From Leptospira neocaledonica (GTDB taxonomy: Bacteria; Spirochaetota; Leptospiria; Leptospirales; Leptospiraceae), in NCBI RefSeq assembly GCF_002812205.1, contig NZ_NPEA01000003.1:62001-126000 (forward strand): DNA of 64,000 bases, given 5' to 3'. This document shows, one piece after another, positions 18,710 to 29,935 of this stretch. The notes beneath the pieces are model-generated. The model ran no database searches. It was given only the letters and a program-made list of their open reading frames with translations, and was not told the DNA's origin. Each line of letters starts with the position of its first letter. The first letter of the stretch is position 1. The position numbers and the translations under genes are program-made.

Positions 18710-21115
18710 TTAACGAAGAGGGTATCCGGAAGAATTAGCAATCTCGATCAGACGATCCGTGATCTCTTTAATTCTTTCCTGGGTTAAGTTCTTATCTTGG
18801 CTCAAAAGTTTAAATCTATAAGAAACGGACTTTTTGTTTTCCGGAAGATTTCCACCGATAAATACGACCGTAACTTTTACATCTTGCAATTCAGGGAATT
18901 TTTCTTGAACCGCGAAATCGCTGAACTTAGAAGAAGACTCGTTTAGATCCATTACCAAAGAAAGATCGATCTCTGTTTGAGGAAAATGAGAAGGTGCTGC
19001 AAAATAATTTTTATTTCGATCCTGAGCCCAAACTTCCAATAAGGAAGCGAATTCGAATCTTCCTAAAATGACCCTCTTTTTAATATCAGCAGTATCCAAT
19101 ACAGCAGGATGTGCATACCCCAACTCCCCTACTTTTTTACCAGAGACGAATAGGGATAGAGAAGCCTTAGGATGGAAATAGCTTTTCTCTTCTATTTTCC
19201 ATTCGACCTCTCTTAAGTTTAAATGTCTTAATACTTTTTCTACGCCTGTCCTGATATCTAAAAAATCGGACTCTAAGACGTTTAGATCCTTCTCGTTGGA
19301 CTTCCTACCGAAAGAAACTGCCCAAACAAACCATTTAGATTCGTTAAAAGGTTCTTCCGCTTTTTTATAAGTGCGGCCGAATTCGAAAATTTTCAATTTT
19401 TCGAATCGATCCGAATTAAATCGGATATTTTTCAAAAGAGAAGGATATAAAGAAGTCCTTAAATACGCCTGCTCGTCCGGCATCGCATTTAGGATTTTGA
19501 TAGAATCTTTTACATCTTCTTCGAAAGAATTATCTTTTGAGGAAGCATAAGAATAATTGAATACTTCGTTGTATCCCAAGATTTGAGAGAATGCTCTTTT
19601 TAGATGTTTTTCCAGTTCTCTAGAAAAATTACGAGTAGGGGGTTTTACATCGGAAGCCAATGGACGGACAGGAATAGAAGCGTATCCTAACGTGCGACCG
19701 ATCTCTTCTACTATATCTTCCGGAATGGTGATATCGTAATTCTGTCTGTATTTAGGAACAAGAACCTTGACTGTATCGCCTTTCCATTCAGTACCGAAAG
19801 AAAGTTGTTTTAGGATCTTATCCGAAGTGGATTGATCGATCTCTGTTCCAAGTTTTTTATTCAAGAAGCCTAAGCTGACTTCTATTTCTACTTTTTTATC
19901 TGCGGTATGAATATATCCGGCAGGCAAACTCGCTTTTAGATCGGGACAACCGTTTTCTTTCAAAAGATTTAATGCTCTTTTGATGATAGGAAGAGTAGTA
20001 GTTGCTTCCAGACCTTTTTCGTAACGAACAGAAGACTCGGAACGTATCCCTGTTTTTCTGATAGACTTACGAACAAACTCCCGTGGGAAAACTGCAGATT
20101 CTAAAATTACTTTTTTGGAATTGGAATCCACTGCGGTATCTGCACCACCCATCACACCTGCAATCGCCACTCCCTTTTTTGAGTTACGAATGATCAGGAT
20201 TTCAGGATCAAGTTTAGGAGAAGTTTCGTCTAGAAGTAGGAAACTTTCATCCTTCTTCGCGTAATCCACTTCTAATTCGATCCCACCTTGAGCGGACAAT
20301 TTATCAGAATCAAAGAAGTGAGTAGGCTGTCCTGCTTCCAATAATAGATAGTTAGAAACATCTACCACATTATTGATCACTCTCACTCCGCATTTTTTCA
20401 AACGGGAACGAACAGTTTTATTAGAAGGTTTGATCTGAATTCCTTCAATCGAGGAAGAATAATAAGAATGCGCGTAATCGGTTTCTTTTACCTTAGGGGA
20501 AGCTAAGTCTTTTGAAAATTCCCAGTTGGTTTCCAAAGGATTAAATTTGATCGGTAAATTTAATTGAGCTGCAAGTTCTCTTGCGAATCCGAAATGGCTC
20601 CAAAGGTCCGGACGATGTGTGATAGATTTATTATCAATATCTAAAATAGTATCTCTGAATCCGAAATATTCTCTCAAATTTAAACCAGGTTTTGCTTCCG
20701 GATCGTCCAGAACCATAACACCAGCATCTTCCTCGGAAAGACCAAGTTCTTTTTCGGAACATAGCATGCCGGAGCTCTTCACTCCTCTCAGCTCGGACTC
20801 CAGGATTTTTTTATCTCCCAACTCCGCGCCAGGAATAGCCAATGGAACCAAGTCCCCTACTTTTAGATTAGGAGCACCTGAAACGATTTGGATCTTATTT
20901 TTACCGTCTGTGACCTGAGCGACTTGAAGTTTGTCTGCCTGAGGATGTTTTTCTAAAGATTCGATCTTAACTAAAACAACCTTCTCTAAATGAGAAAAAT
21001 AATCTTCGACCCCATCTACTTCACATATAGAAGCCGCAATTTTTTTCAGGACATCCTCGAGGGATACGTCTTTAATAGGGGTAAAATCGCTGATCCAATC
21101 TAGGGATAATTTCAC
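18710..21115 (-). CDS. pheT: Phenylalanine-tRNA ligase beta subunit
   Basis: 801 residues, full bacterial length. Order of domains: an N-terminal EMAP/tRNA-binding domain ([17 protein letters not shown]), the B3/4 editing domain, B5 ([22 protein letters not shown]), the catalytic-like core and a C-terminal ferredoxin-fold anticodon-binding domain. It pairs with the PheS alpha subunit to charge tRNA-Phe. Unlike in most bacteria pheS is not next to it. The upstream gene is a helicase 120 bases away and the downstream gene is a carbonic anhydrase. Confidence 0.97.
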   Translation of the reverse strand: MKLSLDWISDFTPIKDVSLEDVLKKIAASICEVDGVEDYFSHLEKVVLVKIESLEKHPQADKLQVAQVTDGKNKIQIVSGAPNLKVGDLVPLAIPGAELGDKKILESELRGVKSSGMLCSEKELGLSEEDAGVMVLDDPEAKPGLNLREYFGFRDTILDIDNKSITHRPDLWSHFGFARELAAQLNLPIKFNPLETNWEFSKDLASPKVKETDYAHSYYSSSIEGIQIKPSNKTVRSRLKKCGVRVINNVVDVSNYLLLEAGQPTHFFDSDKLSAQGGIELEVDYAKKDESFLLLDETSPKLDPEILIIRNSKKGVAIAGVMGGADTAVDSNSKKVILESAVFPREFVRKSIRKTGIRSESSVRYEKGLEATTTLPIIKRALNLLKENGCPDLKASLPAGYIHTADKKVEIEVSLGFLNKKLGTEIDQSTSDKILKQLSFGTEWKGDTVKVLVPKYRQNYDITIPEDIVEEIGRTLGYASIPVRPLASDVKPPTRNFSRELEKHLKRAFSQILGYNEVFNYSYASSKDNSFEEDVKDSIKILNAMPDEQAYLRTSLYPSLLKNIRFNSDRFEKLKIFEFGRTYKKAEEPFNESKWFVWAVSFGRKSNEKDLNVLESDFLDIRTGVEKVLRHLNLREVEWKIEEKSYFHPKASLSLFVSGKKVGELGYAHPAVLDTADIKKRVILGRFEFASLLEVWAQDRNKNYFAAPSHFPQTEIDLSLVMDLNESSSKFSDFAVQEKFPELQDVKVTVVFIGGNLPENKKSVSYRFKLLSQDKNLTQERIKEITDRLIEIANSSGYPLR

Positions 21116-21235
21116 GTAAACTGTCTCCTAAGGCCGAATATTTGGCGGAGTAGTTTAACAAAAGCGGACAATGGGTGCCTATGTCCAGCAGTAAAAACAG
21201 AGATATAAGAGATCTAAGGTGGATCTTTTTTTAGA

Positions 21236-24079
21236 TCAATCCGAGCCAGGAAGATAGGCTTGGAAAAGTTCAAAACGATGGTGGATCTCTTTTCCTACCT
21301 TTACCTTTCTTAACTCAACTTCAAAATCCTCTTTTACTTTTTGGATTTCGTTTTTAGTTCGATTCATTGCCGATTTTTTTTCAGGCCTTCCTTCCCATTT
21401 GAAAGCGGCCTCTTGTCTCATCAGTTTCTCTTCTAGTTGGCGTAGAGTGTTTTGATTGCTGTTCCGAATCTTGTATTCTTCTTTTTGGAAAAGATCTTTG
21501 GTTTGTTCGTATAATTCCTTTTTTCTATCTTCTAAGGTAAGTTCCAAGGTCTCACAAGCGATCACGAAATATTTTTCGGTATCACCCGGCAATTCCGTTT
21601 CGGAAGAACTGAATCGGTTCTCTCTCACTGTTTCGGGAAGGTTTTCTAATACCTTGGAATTTCCGCTCCGTCGGTTCACTTCTACCACGAATAATTCTTT
21701 TCTATCTAAAGAAAATTTGAATTCTACTATAAATATGAAGTATAAGAAATTACCGGTCGTTCTATAAAATCCGATCTTCCAGCCTGATCTGTCTTTTAGA
21801 AAAGATTGGACCGCTTCTTCGACCAAGGGGTGACCGAATGCCAAAAATTCCAATCCATCATCTGCAAGTGCAAGTTCGGAATTGAATGTGGCTTTCTTCC
21901 CTTTATAATTTACTCCATCCAACTCATACACCTGAGGTTTCAAGGTCTTGAGCTTGAAGTTCAATCGATCTGAATACTTCTTAGCGTATCTAACGAAAAA
22001 AGTCTCCAAATGTTGATTGGTAAAAGATCTTTCTTGCAGAGTAGTTTTATAATAATCTTCTAAATTAAAATCCAATAATTTAGGAGTAACCAAAGATCCG
22101 AGTTTTTCGAAACCTTTTTTGGCGATCCTGATCCTTTGGTCTATCTCCTCTTCTACTTCTCTTAACTTCTTGTTACCTGTGACGAATCTCATGAAGCTAG
22201 AATGAAAATCCAATTCGTCTTCGATTGCTCCAAGTAACTCGTCGGAACCTCCGATAGATTCTTCGAAAAGTCTGATCTTGTTGGATAGAACTTCTAAAAT
22301 CCTCTCAGCAACTGTGTCTTTAGAGGCGAAATTAAAAATAAATACATTATCCTTTTGCCCGAATCTATGGATCCTTCCGATCCTTTGTTCGATTTTTAGA
22401 GGACTCCAAGGTAGATCATAATTAAAAAGAACGTTTGCAAACTGAAGATTACGACCTTCTCCGCCTGCTTCGGTGCAGATCAAAATTTCGGAAGTTTTTC
22501 TGAATTCGGAGATTGCATCTTCTTTTGCATCCGCACTTAAAGATCCATGAAATAATGTGACTTTGTATTCGGATAGAGTAGAAGCTAAGAAATCCTGTGT
22601 GCTTCTAAACTGAGTAAATATTATAAATTTAGGATGCCCTTCTTTTTTGAGCTTTGCAATTGTCTCTTTCAGTTTCTGGCTCTTTCGATCTTCTTTGATC
22701 TTTTTGCCCAAAAGAATTAATCTATTTAAGGACAATAATTCTCTTCTGAGATTTGCAAGATCGGAAGGAGCAGATTCATCCAGATCTGAAACGAAGTCTT
22801 CTACACCTTCTGTTTCGTCCAGATCCCATTCTTCTAATTTATTACCCACTGCCTGCAAACGATGGAGTCTATTCTCCAACATAAACTTACGTTTGGATAA
22901 TGCAGAAAGAAGTGCGAATACGGAAGAATCCAGTAATTTCTGGAATACGATCATCACAAATCCGATGGCCCTGTTTTGGGTTCTCATTGCGAGATTATAT
23001 TCTCTACGAACATACTCGGTGGTCTCGTTATAGAATTGTCTTTCTATATCGGATAATTCTATTTTAACGGTTTTGGCAAATCGTTTGGTGAATCCGCCGA
23101 CCTCTACCTTTCTTCTTCTTAAAAGGACTTTAGAGATCTTTTCCTTTAGTCCGTTTTTATTTCCGAGAACATAATCGTTTATAAAAGTATGATATGGTCC
23201 GAGCAAATTCGGATCCACTAAGTGGACCAGATAATATAACTCTTCTAATTTTCCTCTAAAAGGTGTTGCTGTAAGAAGAAGCAAACATTCACATTTTTTG
23301 GCGATCTTCTCCGCGAATAAATAAGCTCTAGTAACCTTATGATAATCCCTTCTTAAACGATGTGCCTCGTCGAAGACTACGATATCCCATTTTGTTTTTA
23401 GGATCTCTTCGGCGTATTTTGGATTTTTAATAAAGTCTACGGAAGTGATTACATGTTTGAAATTCTTCCAGTTCTTCTCACCAGTAGCTAAAAAATTCTT
23501 TCTTTTAACGATCTCAAAGTCTTCGTTAAATTTGTTTTTTAATTCCTGTTTCCATTGGACAAGAAGCGGAGAAGGAGCAACGACCAAAACCTTTTTGTAT
23601 CCTCTACGAAAGATCAGCTCCTTCATGACTAAAGCCGCTTCTATCGTTTTGCCCAATCCCACCTCGTCGGCCAAAATGAATCTGGGTCGGAGAGAATTTA
23701 CCACCACGAAAGTAGATTCTATCTGGTGAGGGAGTAATCTTGTTCTGGAGTTGGATAATGCCGAAAGTTTGTCGTAAGCGTGAGTGAGTTTTAATTCGAA
23801 TGCTTGTAAGCTTAAATCCAATAATTCCGGATCCGCAAAAGATTCGGTAAATGCAGTCGGATAAGAGCCTATAATTTTAAGTCTGCCTGAATTTTCAGAG
23901 ACTGTTTTTCGAGTATCTGAAGATGGAAAATAGATCTGGAATTTTCCGGAGTCGGAACTTTCTATTCTTCCAATTCCTAATTCGGGTTCATCCTTGAGAT
24001 AACAGGAATCCCCCCTGAATCCGCTGGAAGAATCAGATTCGAAATCTAGACTGAGCTGCAAAGTAGAGTCCAAGATCAA
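21236..24079 (-). CDS. SNF2/RapA-like helicase-family ATPase
   Basis: 947 residues. A small N-terminal beta domain ([17 protein letters not shown]) recalls the Tudor-like region of RapA. Helicase motifs follow: [19 protein letters not shown] (Walker A), [12 protein letters not shown] (motif II), [11 protein letters not shown] (motif III), [27 protein letters not shown] and [18 protein letters not shown] (motifs V-VI). The C-terminal 250 residues are charged and coiled-coil-like with no family I recognise. RapA remodels stalled RNA polymerase; other relatives act in DNA modification or defence systems. The ATG overlaps the stop of queE (24076-24079), so translation is coupled to that gene. Confidence 0.88.
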   Translation of the reverse strand: MILDSTLQLSLDFESDSSSGFRGDSCYLKDEPELGIGRIESSDSGKFQIYFPSSDTRKTVSENSGRLKIIGSYPTAFTESFADPELLDLSLQAFELKLTHAYDKLSALSNSRTRLLPHQIESTFVVVNSLRPRFILADEVGLGKTIEAALVMKELIFRRGYKKVLVVAPSPLLVQWKQELKNKFNEDFEIVKRKNFLATGEKNWKNFKHVITSVDFIKNPKYAEEILKTKWDIVVFDEAHRLRRDYHKVTRAYLFAEKIAKKCECLLLLTATPFRGKLEELYYLVHLVDPNLLGPYHTFINDYVLGNKNGLKEKISKVLLRRRKVEVGGFTKRFAKTVKIELSDIERQFYNETTEYVRREYNLAMRTQNRAIGFVMIVFQKLLDSSVFALLSALSKRKFMLENRLHRLQAVGNKLEEWDLDETEGVEDFVSDLDESAPSDLANLRRELLSLNRLILLGKKIKEDRKSQKLKETIAKLKKEGHPKFIIFTQFRSTQDFLASTLSEYKVTLFHGSLSADAKEDAISEFRKTSEILICTEAGGEGRNLQFANVLFNYDLPWSPLKIEQRIGRIHRFGQKDNVFIFNFASKDTVAERILEVLSNKIRLFEESIGGSDELLGAIEDELDFHSSFMRFVTGNKKLREVEEEIDQRIRIAKKGFEKLGSLVTPKLLDFNLEDYYKTTLQERSFTNQHLETFFVRYAKKYSDRLNFKLKTLKPQVYELDGVNYKGKKATFNSELALADDGLEFLAFGHPLVEEAVQSFLKDRSGWKIGFYRTTGNFLYFIFIVEFKFSLDRKELFVVEVNRRSGNSKVLENLPETVRENRFSSSETELPGDTEKYFVIACETLELTLEDRKKELYEQTKDLFQKEEYKIRNSNQNTLRQLEEKLMRQEAAFKWEGRPEKKSAMNRTKNEIQKVKEDFEVELRKVKVGKEIHHRFELFQAYLPGSD

Positions 24080-24780
24080 ACTCCCCTTTTTTCTCCCCAG
24101 ATATATTTATGGGTCTGCAAAGAAAGGCGCAGATCCGTTCTATTATTTTCTTTAATCCAATCTATAAGGATTTCGGGAGCTAGCTCTCCGAATACGGGAG
24201 AAGCCAAAAGATTTCCCTTTAATTTAAAATCGTTTATCACTTCCAAAGTTCTATCGAAATCCTTTCTATCTCTAATTACGAATTTGATCTCATCCAAATT
24301 ATCGTTTCTATCCCGGACAAATTTCAAATTATCCAAGATCATTTTGTTTTCCATTCCTGAGCCGGGAAGTTTGTAATCCAGAGTAAAGACCATATTTTCC
24401 AAACCGGAGATCGGTTCCGCACCGTTTGTCTCCACCCTCACCCTCGTATAAAGCCCCGAAACTTGTCTGGACTGTTTCAATTTTTCCGCCAATGTTTGGC
24501 TGAAAATCCTATTCGAATTTTCTAATGGTTCTCCGCCCGTCAGAAGTATTTGTGTAGGAGAAGAAGAAATCGATCCTATCTCAGAGATCACATCTTCTAA
24601 CTCCATATGTTTCCCCGCATTCGGAGAAAGAGCGTACGGAGTGTCGCACCATAGTTTGCGATTTCCGTCCATTCCGCATCTTAGAGAACATCCCGCGAAC
24701 CGGACAAAAATTGTAGGCAAACCTGTTGAAATTCCTTCTCCAGAAACAGAGAGATAAATTTCATGAACGACGGATTTCAT
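24076..24780 (-). CDS. queE: 7-carboxy-7-deazaguanine synthase-like radical SAM enzyme
   Basis: 235 residues from the ATG at 24780 with GGAGAG upstream; a TTG at 24807 would add nine residues. QueE converts carboxy-tetrahydropterin to 7-carboxy-7-deazaguanine, the entry to queuosine and to 7-deazaguanine DNA bases. [25 protein letters not shown] is characteristic. The [4Fe-4S] cysteines lie in [21 protein letters not shown], spaced C-x3-C-x9-C, so the loop is longer than the classical radical SAM spacing, as known in some QueE clades. ILLTGGEPL binds SAM. The other queuosine genes are not in the window. Confidence 0.85.
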   Translation of the reverse strand: MKSVVHEIYLSVSGEGISTGLPTIFVRFAGCSLRCGMDGNRKLWCDTPYALSPNAGKHMELEDVISEIGSISSSPTQILLTGGEPLENSNRIFSQTLAEKLKQSRQVSGLYTRVRVETNGAEPISGLENMVFTLDYKLPGSGMENKMILDNLKFVRDRNDNLDEIKFVIRDRKDFDRTLEVINDFKLKGNLLASPVFGELAPEILIDWIKENNRTDLRLSLQTHKYIWGEKRGV

Positions 24781-24922
24781 ACTAATGAATCGCTCTCCAA
24801 GGTACAAGATTTTTACCGGCTTTCTTTACCATAATCCACAAAAAACCGTTTATTAGAATACCAGAATGATTTTTGGCCCGATCCAGTCAAGATGGGGCTA
24901 TCAAAATCGCGAAAAAAGCTTG

Positions 24923-24951
24923 TTGAAAGACCTTTGTACGTGTAATAAATT
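24923..24951 (+). promoter_or_regulatory. Candidate promoter of the hybrid histidine kinase gene
   Basis: TTGAAA at 24923-24928, 17 bases, TAAATT at 24946-24951, about 50 bases before the ATG. Motif match only. Confidence 0.4.
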
Positions 24952-25004
24952 TGGAAGCCTTTTTGAAACCATTTTCAGGTTTCTAAAATTTTAGAAAGTC
25001 CTTC

Positions 25005-27599
25005 ATGAAATTTTCCTTTTTAGAAAAAATCAAAGAAAAATCCCAATTCTTGCAATGGAAAGTACTGATCGGTTTTTTCTCCCTTACCTTATTATTGATC
25101 ATCGCAAGTTTGATCAGTTTGTATGGAATGATAGAGCTGAAGGACTCTGGAGTTTTAATAGAGCATACATTTACTGTCATCGAAGAAATAGACCAATGTA
25201 AGAGTATCACTAGAGAGATTGGGATTGCACAAGCTTATACAGAAGTCGCAGCGTCAGAGAATACTAGGTCTTTGTTCTCCAATTTAAAGAGTGAAATTAA
25301 GATCCTCCAGAATCTTACCAAAGACAATCAGATCCAACAAGTAAGAATCCTTGGAATTTCCAACTTGATCGCAACTACCGAGAAACAACCTGGCTCTTTC
25401 GAATCCAAAAAAGGAATCATACTGATAGAAATCGCGGAACTTCTGAACAATATGCAGGAAGAAGAATTGAGACTTCTGAATAGCAGAAATGCTACCAATT
25501 CTTTAAGAGGAACGAGAGTCGCTTATTCTCTGCTTACATTAGTCATAGTTTCTTTTCTAGTGGTAGGTTATGGCTCCTATGCGGTTCAAAAAGATATCAA
25601 AGAGAAGAGAAGGATCACAGATAGATTGATCGAAAGTGAGTCCAGGCTTCTTTCCATTTTGGATAATCTTCCTTCCGCATTTTGTATGATGGATTTAGAA
25701 GGAAGAGCTCTATTCCATAACCAAGTATTCGCAAACCGGTTCTTAGAAAATAAAAACAAAAGACAAGATATGGGCCTTGAAAATCTTTTTGGAGAGGAGA
25801 AGGCTCAGTTTATTTCTACCATTATCTCAAAATCCTTGGAAAAACAAGGTCCCTTGGATTTCGAACTAGACTTAGTCGTTTCCGACGAAGAAAAAACATT
25901 CTACTGTGTGATCGTTCCCTTGGTGGACTTAGAGGGAGAAGTTTATTCAGTTTGCGGATTATTCACAGATATTTCCGTACGTAAAAACTACGAGCACGAT
26001 CTTAAAAAAGCAAAAGAAGAAGCTGAAAAGGCCAACCGCGCAAAATCGGAATTTTTGGCGATGATGAGTCATGAGATCAGAACTCCTATGAACGGAGTGG
26101 TCGGCATGACGGAACTTCTGATCGATTCCAACCTGAATACGGAACAAAAAGAATATGCAGAGATCATCCAAAAAAGTGGAGAAAGCCTTTTAAATATCAT
26201 TAACGATATTTTGGATTATTCTAAAATCGAATCCGGGACTTTGTCTCTGGAGATCAAAGAATTTTCAGTCATTGAAACGATTGAAGAAGTTTTGGATCTG
26301 TTCCGGTCCCGGGCCGCCCAAAAACAGATCGATCTAGTCTATTATCTAGATCCGAACGTTCCCGATCGGATTTTATGCGATAGCTTACGATTAAAACAGA
26401 TCTTTATCAATCTCATAGGGAATGCATTAAAATTCACTGAACAAGGCGAGATCTTTTTATCTGCAGAAGTTTCTAAATTAGAAGGAAATCTTTATACAAT
26501 CCTCTTTGCAATCAGAGATACTGGGATCGGAATTCCTGCTGAAAAACAAAAAGAATTATTCCAACCATTCTACCAAGTGGACACAACCTCCACCAGAAGA
26601 TATGGGGGAACAGGGCTTGGACTTTCTATCTCTTCTCGTTTGATAGAAATGATGGGCGGAGTGATCTGGGTAGAAAGTGAACTGAATATCGGTACAACCT
26701 TCTCCTTTTATATTCAGGTAGAAGGAAACAACCAAGCCAAGGTCAAAGAAAAATCGGCGAACTCAGAATTAGAAAATAAAAAAGTACTCATAGTAGATGA
26801 TAATCCAACAAACCTCAGGATACTCGCATATCAGTTGCAAATCCTTGGACTCATAACCTTCTCCGCTAAATCAAAAGAAGAAGCAATGAACCTGCTCGAT
26901 CTGGACATCATGCCTGATCTGGGAATTTTAGATTATAATCTTCCAGGAAACACAGGGATAGAGATAGCTCGAGAAATCCGTAAAAAAAATTTCCATTTTC
27001 CATTGGTGCTTCTATCTTCTTCCTTCCTGGAGCCTAAAGACAAAGAAATCGCACTCGAATTATTCGCGGGAGAATTGAGTAAACCGGTTAAGAAAAAAGA
27101 TATAGAACGGATCGTTACCGAAATTTTAGCGGAGGGCGGAAGTAAAGCAAAGGCGAATACAAGATCTTCTTATCTTGCCAGCCAAAAAGATATACTAAGT
27201 TCTCAATTTCCCTTTAAGATCATGGTAGCAGAGGACAACGAGATCAATCAAACTCTTGCAAAGAGGATTATCCAAAAATTGGGATACGAACCGTTCATTG
27301 TTCCGAATGGAAAAGAAGCTTTGATCGCTTTGAGAGAAAGGAAAATTAATCTAATCTTTATGGACGTTCATATGCCTGAAATGGATGGACTCCAGACAAC
27401 TCAGGTTATCCGAAACACTTGGCCTACCGAATCTCAACCTTATATCATTGCCATGACTGCGGCTGCAATGCAGGGCGACAGGGACCTTTGTATTCGAGCT
27501 GGGATGAACGATTATATTTCCAAGCCTATCGTATTCGAAGAACTGGTCCACGTGATGAGAAAGGCAGGGAATGCTCTCTTTCCTAAATCTAAGGCTTAG
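25005..27599 (+). CDS. Hybrid sensor histidine kinase with two receiver domains
   Basis: 864 residues. Two membrane segments (about 19-45 and 168-192) enclose a periplasmic sensor region of some 120 residues. A PAS domain (about 205-330), HisKA with phospho-acceptor His356 in MMSHEIRTPMNG, and HATPase (NLIGNALKFTEQG, GTGLGLSISSRLIEMMGG) follow. Then come two receivers with Asp643 (LGILDYNLPG) and Asp787 (FMDVHMPEMDG). There is no Hpt domain, so a separate phosphotransfer protein would be needed. Inner membrane; signal unknown. No cognate response regulator is adjacent. Confidence 0.95.
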   Translation: MKFSFLEKIKEKSQFLQWKVLIGFFSLTLLLIIASLISLYGMIELKDSGVLIEHTFTVIEEIDQCKSITREIGIAQAYTEVAASENTRSLFSNLKSEIKILQNLTKDNQIQQVRILGISNLIATTEKQPGSFESKKGIILIEIAELLNNMQEEELRLLNSRNATNSLRGTRVAYSLLTLVIVSFLVVGYGSYAVQKDIKEKRRITDRLIESESRLLSILDNLPSAFCMMDLEGRALFHNQVFANRFLENKNKRQDMGLENLFGEEKAQFISTIISKSLEKQGPLDFELDLVVSDEEKTFYCVIVPLVDLEGEVYSVCGLFTDISVRKNYEHDLKKAKEEAEKANRAKSEFLAMMSHEIRTPMNGVVGMTELLIDSNLNTEQKEYAEIIQKSGESLLNIINDILDYSKIESGTLSLEIKEFSVIETIEEVLDLFRSRAAQKQIDLVYYLDPNVPDRILCDSLRLKQIFINLIGNALKFTEQGEIFLSAEVSKLEGNLYTILFAIRDTGIGIPAEKQKELFQPFYQVDTTSTRRYGGTGLGLSISSRLIEMMGGVIWVESELNIGTTFSFYIQVEGNNQAKVKEKSANSELENKKVLIVDDNPTNLRILAYQLQILGLITFSAKSKEEAMNLLDLDIMPDLGILDYNLPGNTGIEIAREIRKKNFHFPLVLLSSSFLEPKDKEIALELFAGELSKPVKKKDIERIVTEILAEGGSKAKANTRSSYLASQKDILSSQFPFKIMVAEDNEINQTLAKRIIQKLGYEPFIVPNGKEALIALRERKINLIFMDVHMPEMDGLQTTQVIRNTWPTESQPYIIAMTAAAMQGDRDLCIRAGMNDYISKPIVFEELVHVMRKAGNALFPKSKA

Positions 27600-27695
27600 T
27601 CCGGATAGCCGTTGAACTGGCTTAAGAACCATAAAAAACCATCCAAAAATCTACAATTTCTGCCGATCTTTAAGTTTAGAGGATCTCACTCTTCC

Positions 27696-29012
27696 ATGTC
27701 CAGGACCAGAGTTATTATATTCATATCATTTTGTTTTCTTTTCTTATTTTCGGAAACCGGGACAAGCCAGGAAGAAAAGGAGACCACATCTTCCGATACC
27801 AGAAAGACAATACTTTGGACTGGGGAAGTACTTTCCGTTTATAGAAATAAAGGAAAGGCAAAGATCAAAATAGGTAGGAATTCCTATTTTTCGGAACGTT
27901 CGGAAGAAGAGATCAAAGGAATCCTTAGCGAAAAACAGAATCTACCTTTATTCAGAAAACCTAAAATGGAAGAGATAGGCACCTTCCAATTAGAGAATAT
28001 AGAAGTAGAGTTCGGAAAAGTGGGAAAACTCACCAAACCTGTTTCCATAGAGCTCAGAGGAAGTTTTTCCGTGTCGGAAGGTAAACCAGCTAGATTGATC
28101 AGCGTAGGACTTTTAATCGGCGCCTACGGAGAAGAAACATTCTACCAAGATCCTTCCAGATTTGATGCCACAGATGTAGTCAGAAATCGTTTAGCTAAAA
28201 ATATTCTTCATCCAAAAGACGGAAAAGAAATGGTGCTCGTTCACACCGGTTATGAATCCAATGGGCGGATCTTGTACGAGCATATGGGATACTTCCTATA
28301 TGGACAAGGTTCCGATCCTGGAGACGATAGTTATAACCCTAAATTCGGAGTTCCTGATAGAAGCAGCCTGGAAGAAATTTCTTCCTTCTACATAGATAAG
28401 TACGAAGTCACCAATAAAGAATATAATAAATTCCTAAAGGAGACAGGCACACTTCCTCCTCCTCATTGGGAAAACGGAATTTTTCCGAAAGGAAAAGAAT
28501 ATCATCCGGTAACCAATCTGACTTATAGAGAAGCAGAAGCATATTCCAAATGGGCCGGAAAAAAGATCCCGAACGAATGGCAATGGGAAAAGGCCGCCAG
28601 AGGAACAGGACTTGTTTGGAGATTATTGAAGGATGAAAGTTACGAATTTATCTCCCAACCGCAAGACTATCCTTTCGGAAATGAATTCGATTCAGCACTT
28701 TGTAATACAAGAGAAAGCGGAAGCAAAGGAACAATTTCCGTTTATGAACTTCCTTCCAAAGGCCAAAGCCCATACGGCGCGATCGGAATGTGTGGCAACG
28801 TAGCAGAATGGACAAGTTCTCCTTATATCCCTTATCCAGGACATAGACCGAACACAGGAAGATTCGGAAAACATCTGAAAGTGATCCGAGGCGGTTCCTA
28901 TTCAGGCACCAAAGAAGAAGCAAAAGTTTACGCCAGAGACTTTGGAGGGATTCCGAATTTATTGAACGATAGAAAAGCGGGTCTCAGGTTGATCACAGAA
29001 GTTAAAAACTAA
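27696..29012 (+). CDS. Exported FGE-sulfatase-fold protein lacking the catalytic cysteines
   Basis: 438 residues from the ATG at 27696; a TTG at 27612 would add 28 residues but would bury the signal peptide. The N-terminus is a signal peptide. Residues 30-190 form an uncharacterised beta-rich region. The C-terminal 240 residues match the formylglycine-generating-enzyme fold: FYIDKYEVTNKEYNKFLKET, KIPNEWQWEKAARG, YGAIGMCGNVAEWTSSPY, IRGGSY and KAGLRLI. The cysteine pair that true FGEs use in the final loop is missing, so it is probably a binding or structural protein of this superfamily, located in the periplasm. Confidence 0.8.
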   Translation: MSRTRVIIFISFCFLFLFSETGTSQEEKETTSSDTRKTILWTGEVLSVYRNKGKAKIKIGRNSYFSERSEEEIKGILSEKQNLPLFRKPKMEEIGTFQLENIEVEFGKVGKLTKPVSIELRGSFSVSEGKPARLISVGLLIGAYGEETFYQDPSRFDATDVVRNRLAKNILHPKDGKEMVLVHTGYESNGRILYEHMGYFLYGQGSDPGDDSYNPKFGVPDRSSLEEISSFYIDKYEVTNKEYNKFLKETGTLPPPHWENGIFPKGKEYHPVTNLTYREAEAYSKWAGKKIPNEWQWEKAARGTGLVWRLLKDESYEFISQPQDYPFGNEFDSALCNTRESGSKGTISVYELPSKGQSPYGAIGMCGNVAEWTSSPYIPYPGHRPNTGRFGKHLKVIRGGSYSGTKEEAKVYARDFGGIPNLLNDRKAGLRLITEVKN

Positions 29013-29019
29013 AATTCTA

Positions 29020-29817
29020 TTAAGAGATCCTAACTCTTACTAAAATTTTATCCAAAGTTTTAGGAGAGATTCTACTTAGAAAATAACCGAATTTCTCCTT
29101 CAACTTGGATGGAATGATCTCTCGTTTTCTTTTCTCAATTCCTTTTAAGATTTTTCTCGCCACAACCTCGGGATCTAATCCGTTTTTCTGGCCTTCATCC
29201 ATAATCCCGTGAGGAGTTCCATCTCCTTCTAATGCCTTTACTGAAATTTCCGTTTTTACAAAGCCGGGACAAACACTCATCACATGGATCCCTGTTTTCA
29301 AATTTTCTAAACGGATACTGTCCATAAATCCTTGCATCGCGTGTTTGCTTGCTGCATATCCGGATCTTAATTGAGTAGCATATTTCCCTTGTATGGAAGA
29401 GACTGCAATCACATGCCCTTCACTTTGGCGAAGATCAGATTCCAATAAACGATACAGTAAGACCAGAGGAAAATAATTCGTGTCCATAATCGCTCTGAAA
29501 ATTTTCAGATCCGTTTCTGCGGCAGTTCCTCTCATAGAAATTCCGGCATTATGAATAAAGCCATCGACCCGTTTGAATTTTTTCCGAAATTCTTCGACTA
29601 CTTTTTTTAATTCGGACTCGGACATCACATCCGCTTGCAGAACAAATATTTTATCCGGATTGGAAGCGGAAAGTTTTAGATCTTTTAAAGCCTCTTTTCT
29701 GCGAGCAATCACTCCCACATAGGCCCCTTCCTTTTCCAATTCAATGGCCAAAGCTCTACCAATCCCAGAACTTGCGCCGGTAACTAAAAAAACCTTATCC
29801 TGAAAAAATAACCCCAT
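29020..29817 (-). CDS. Short-chain dehydrogenase/reductase
   Basis: 265 residues, classical SDR size. NADP-binding motif TGASSGIGRALA near residue 14, HNAGIS at about 90, and the catalytic pair Tyr-x3-Lys in SGYAASKHAM. The SSIQGKY segment supplies the serine. The C-terminal extension is basic (KRKREIIPSKLKEKFGYF), like the membrane-associated DHRS7-type SDRs. Substrate unknown. It converges on the FGE-fold gene. Confidence 0.9.
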   Translation of the reverse strand: MGLFFQDKVFLVTGASSGIGRALAIELEKEGAYVGVIARRKEALKDLKLSASNPDKIFVLQADVMSESELKKVVEEFRKKFKRVDGFIHNAGISMRGTAAETDLKIFRAIMDTNYFPLVLLYRLLESDLRQSEGHVIAVSSIQGKYATQLRSGYAASKHAMQGFMDSIRLENLKTGIHVMSVCPGFVKTEISVKALEGDGTPHGIMDEGQKNGLDPEVVARKILKGIEKRKREIIPSKLKEKFGYFLSRISPKTLDKILVRVRIS

Positions 29818-29935
29818 CTCAAACTTCCGTAAAAGTAGGTAGAAGAATAGGTAAGAATGCTAAAAAAGCAAATAAAAACACGGTAAAATCCTTTCAGGTC
29901 TATCTCTCGGGAAAAAAAAGGAACCAGGAGAATGT

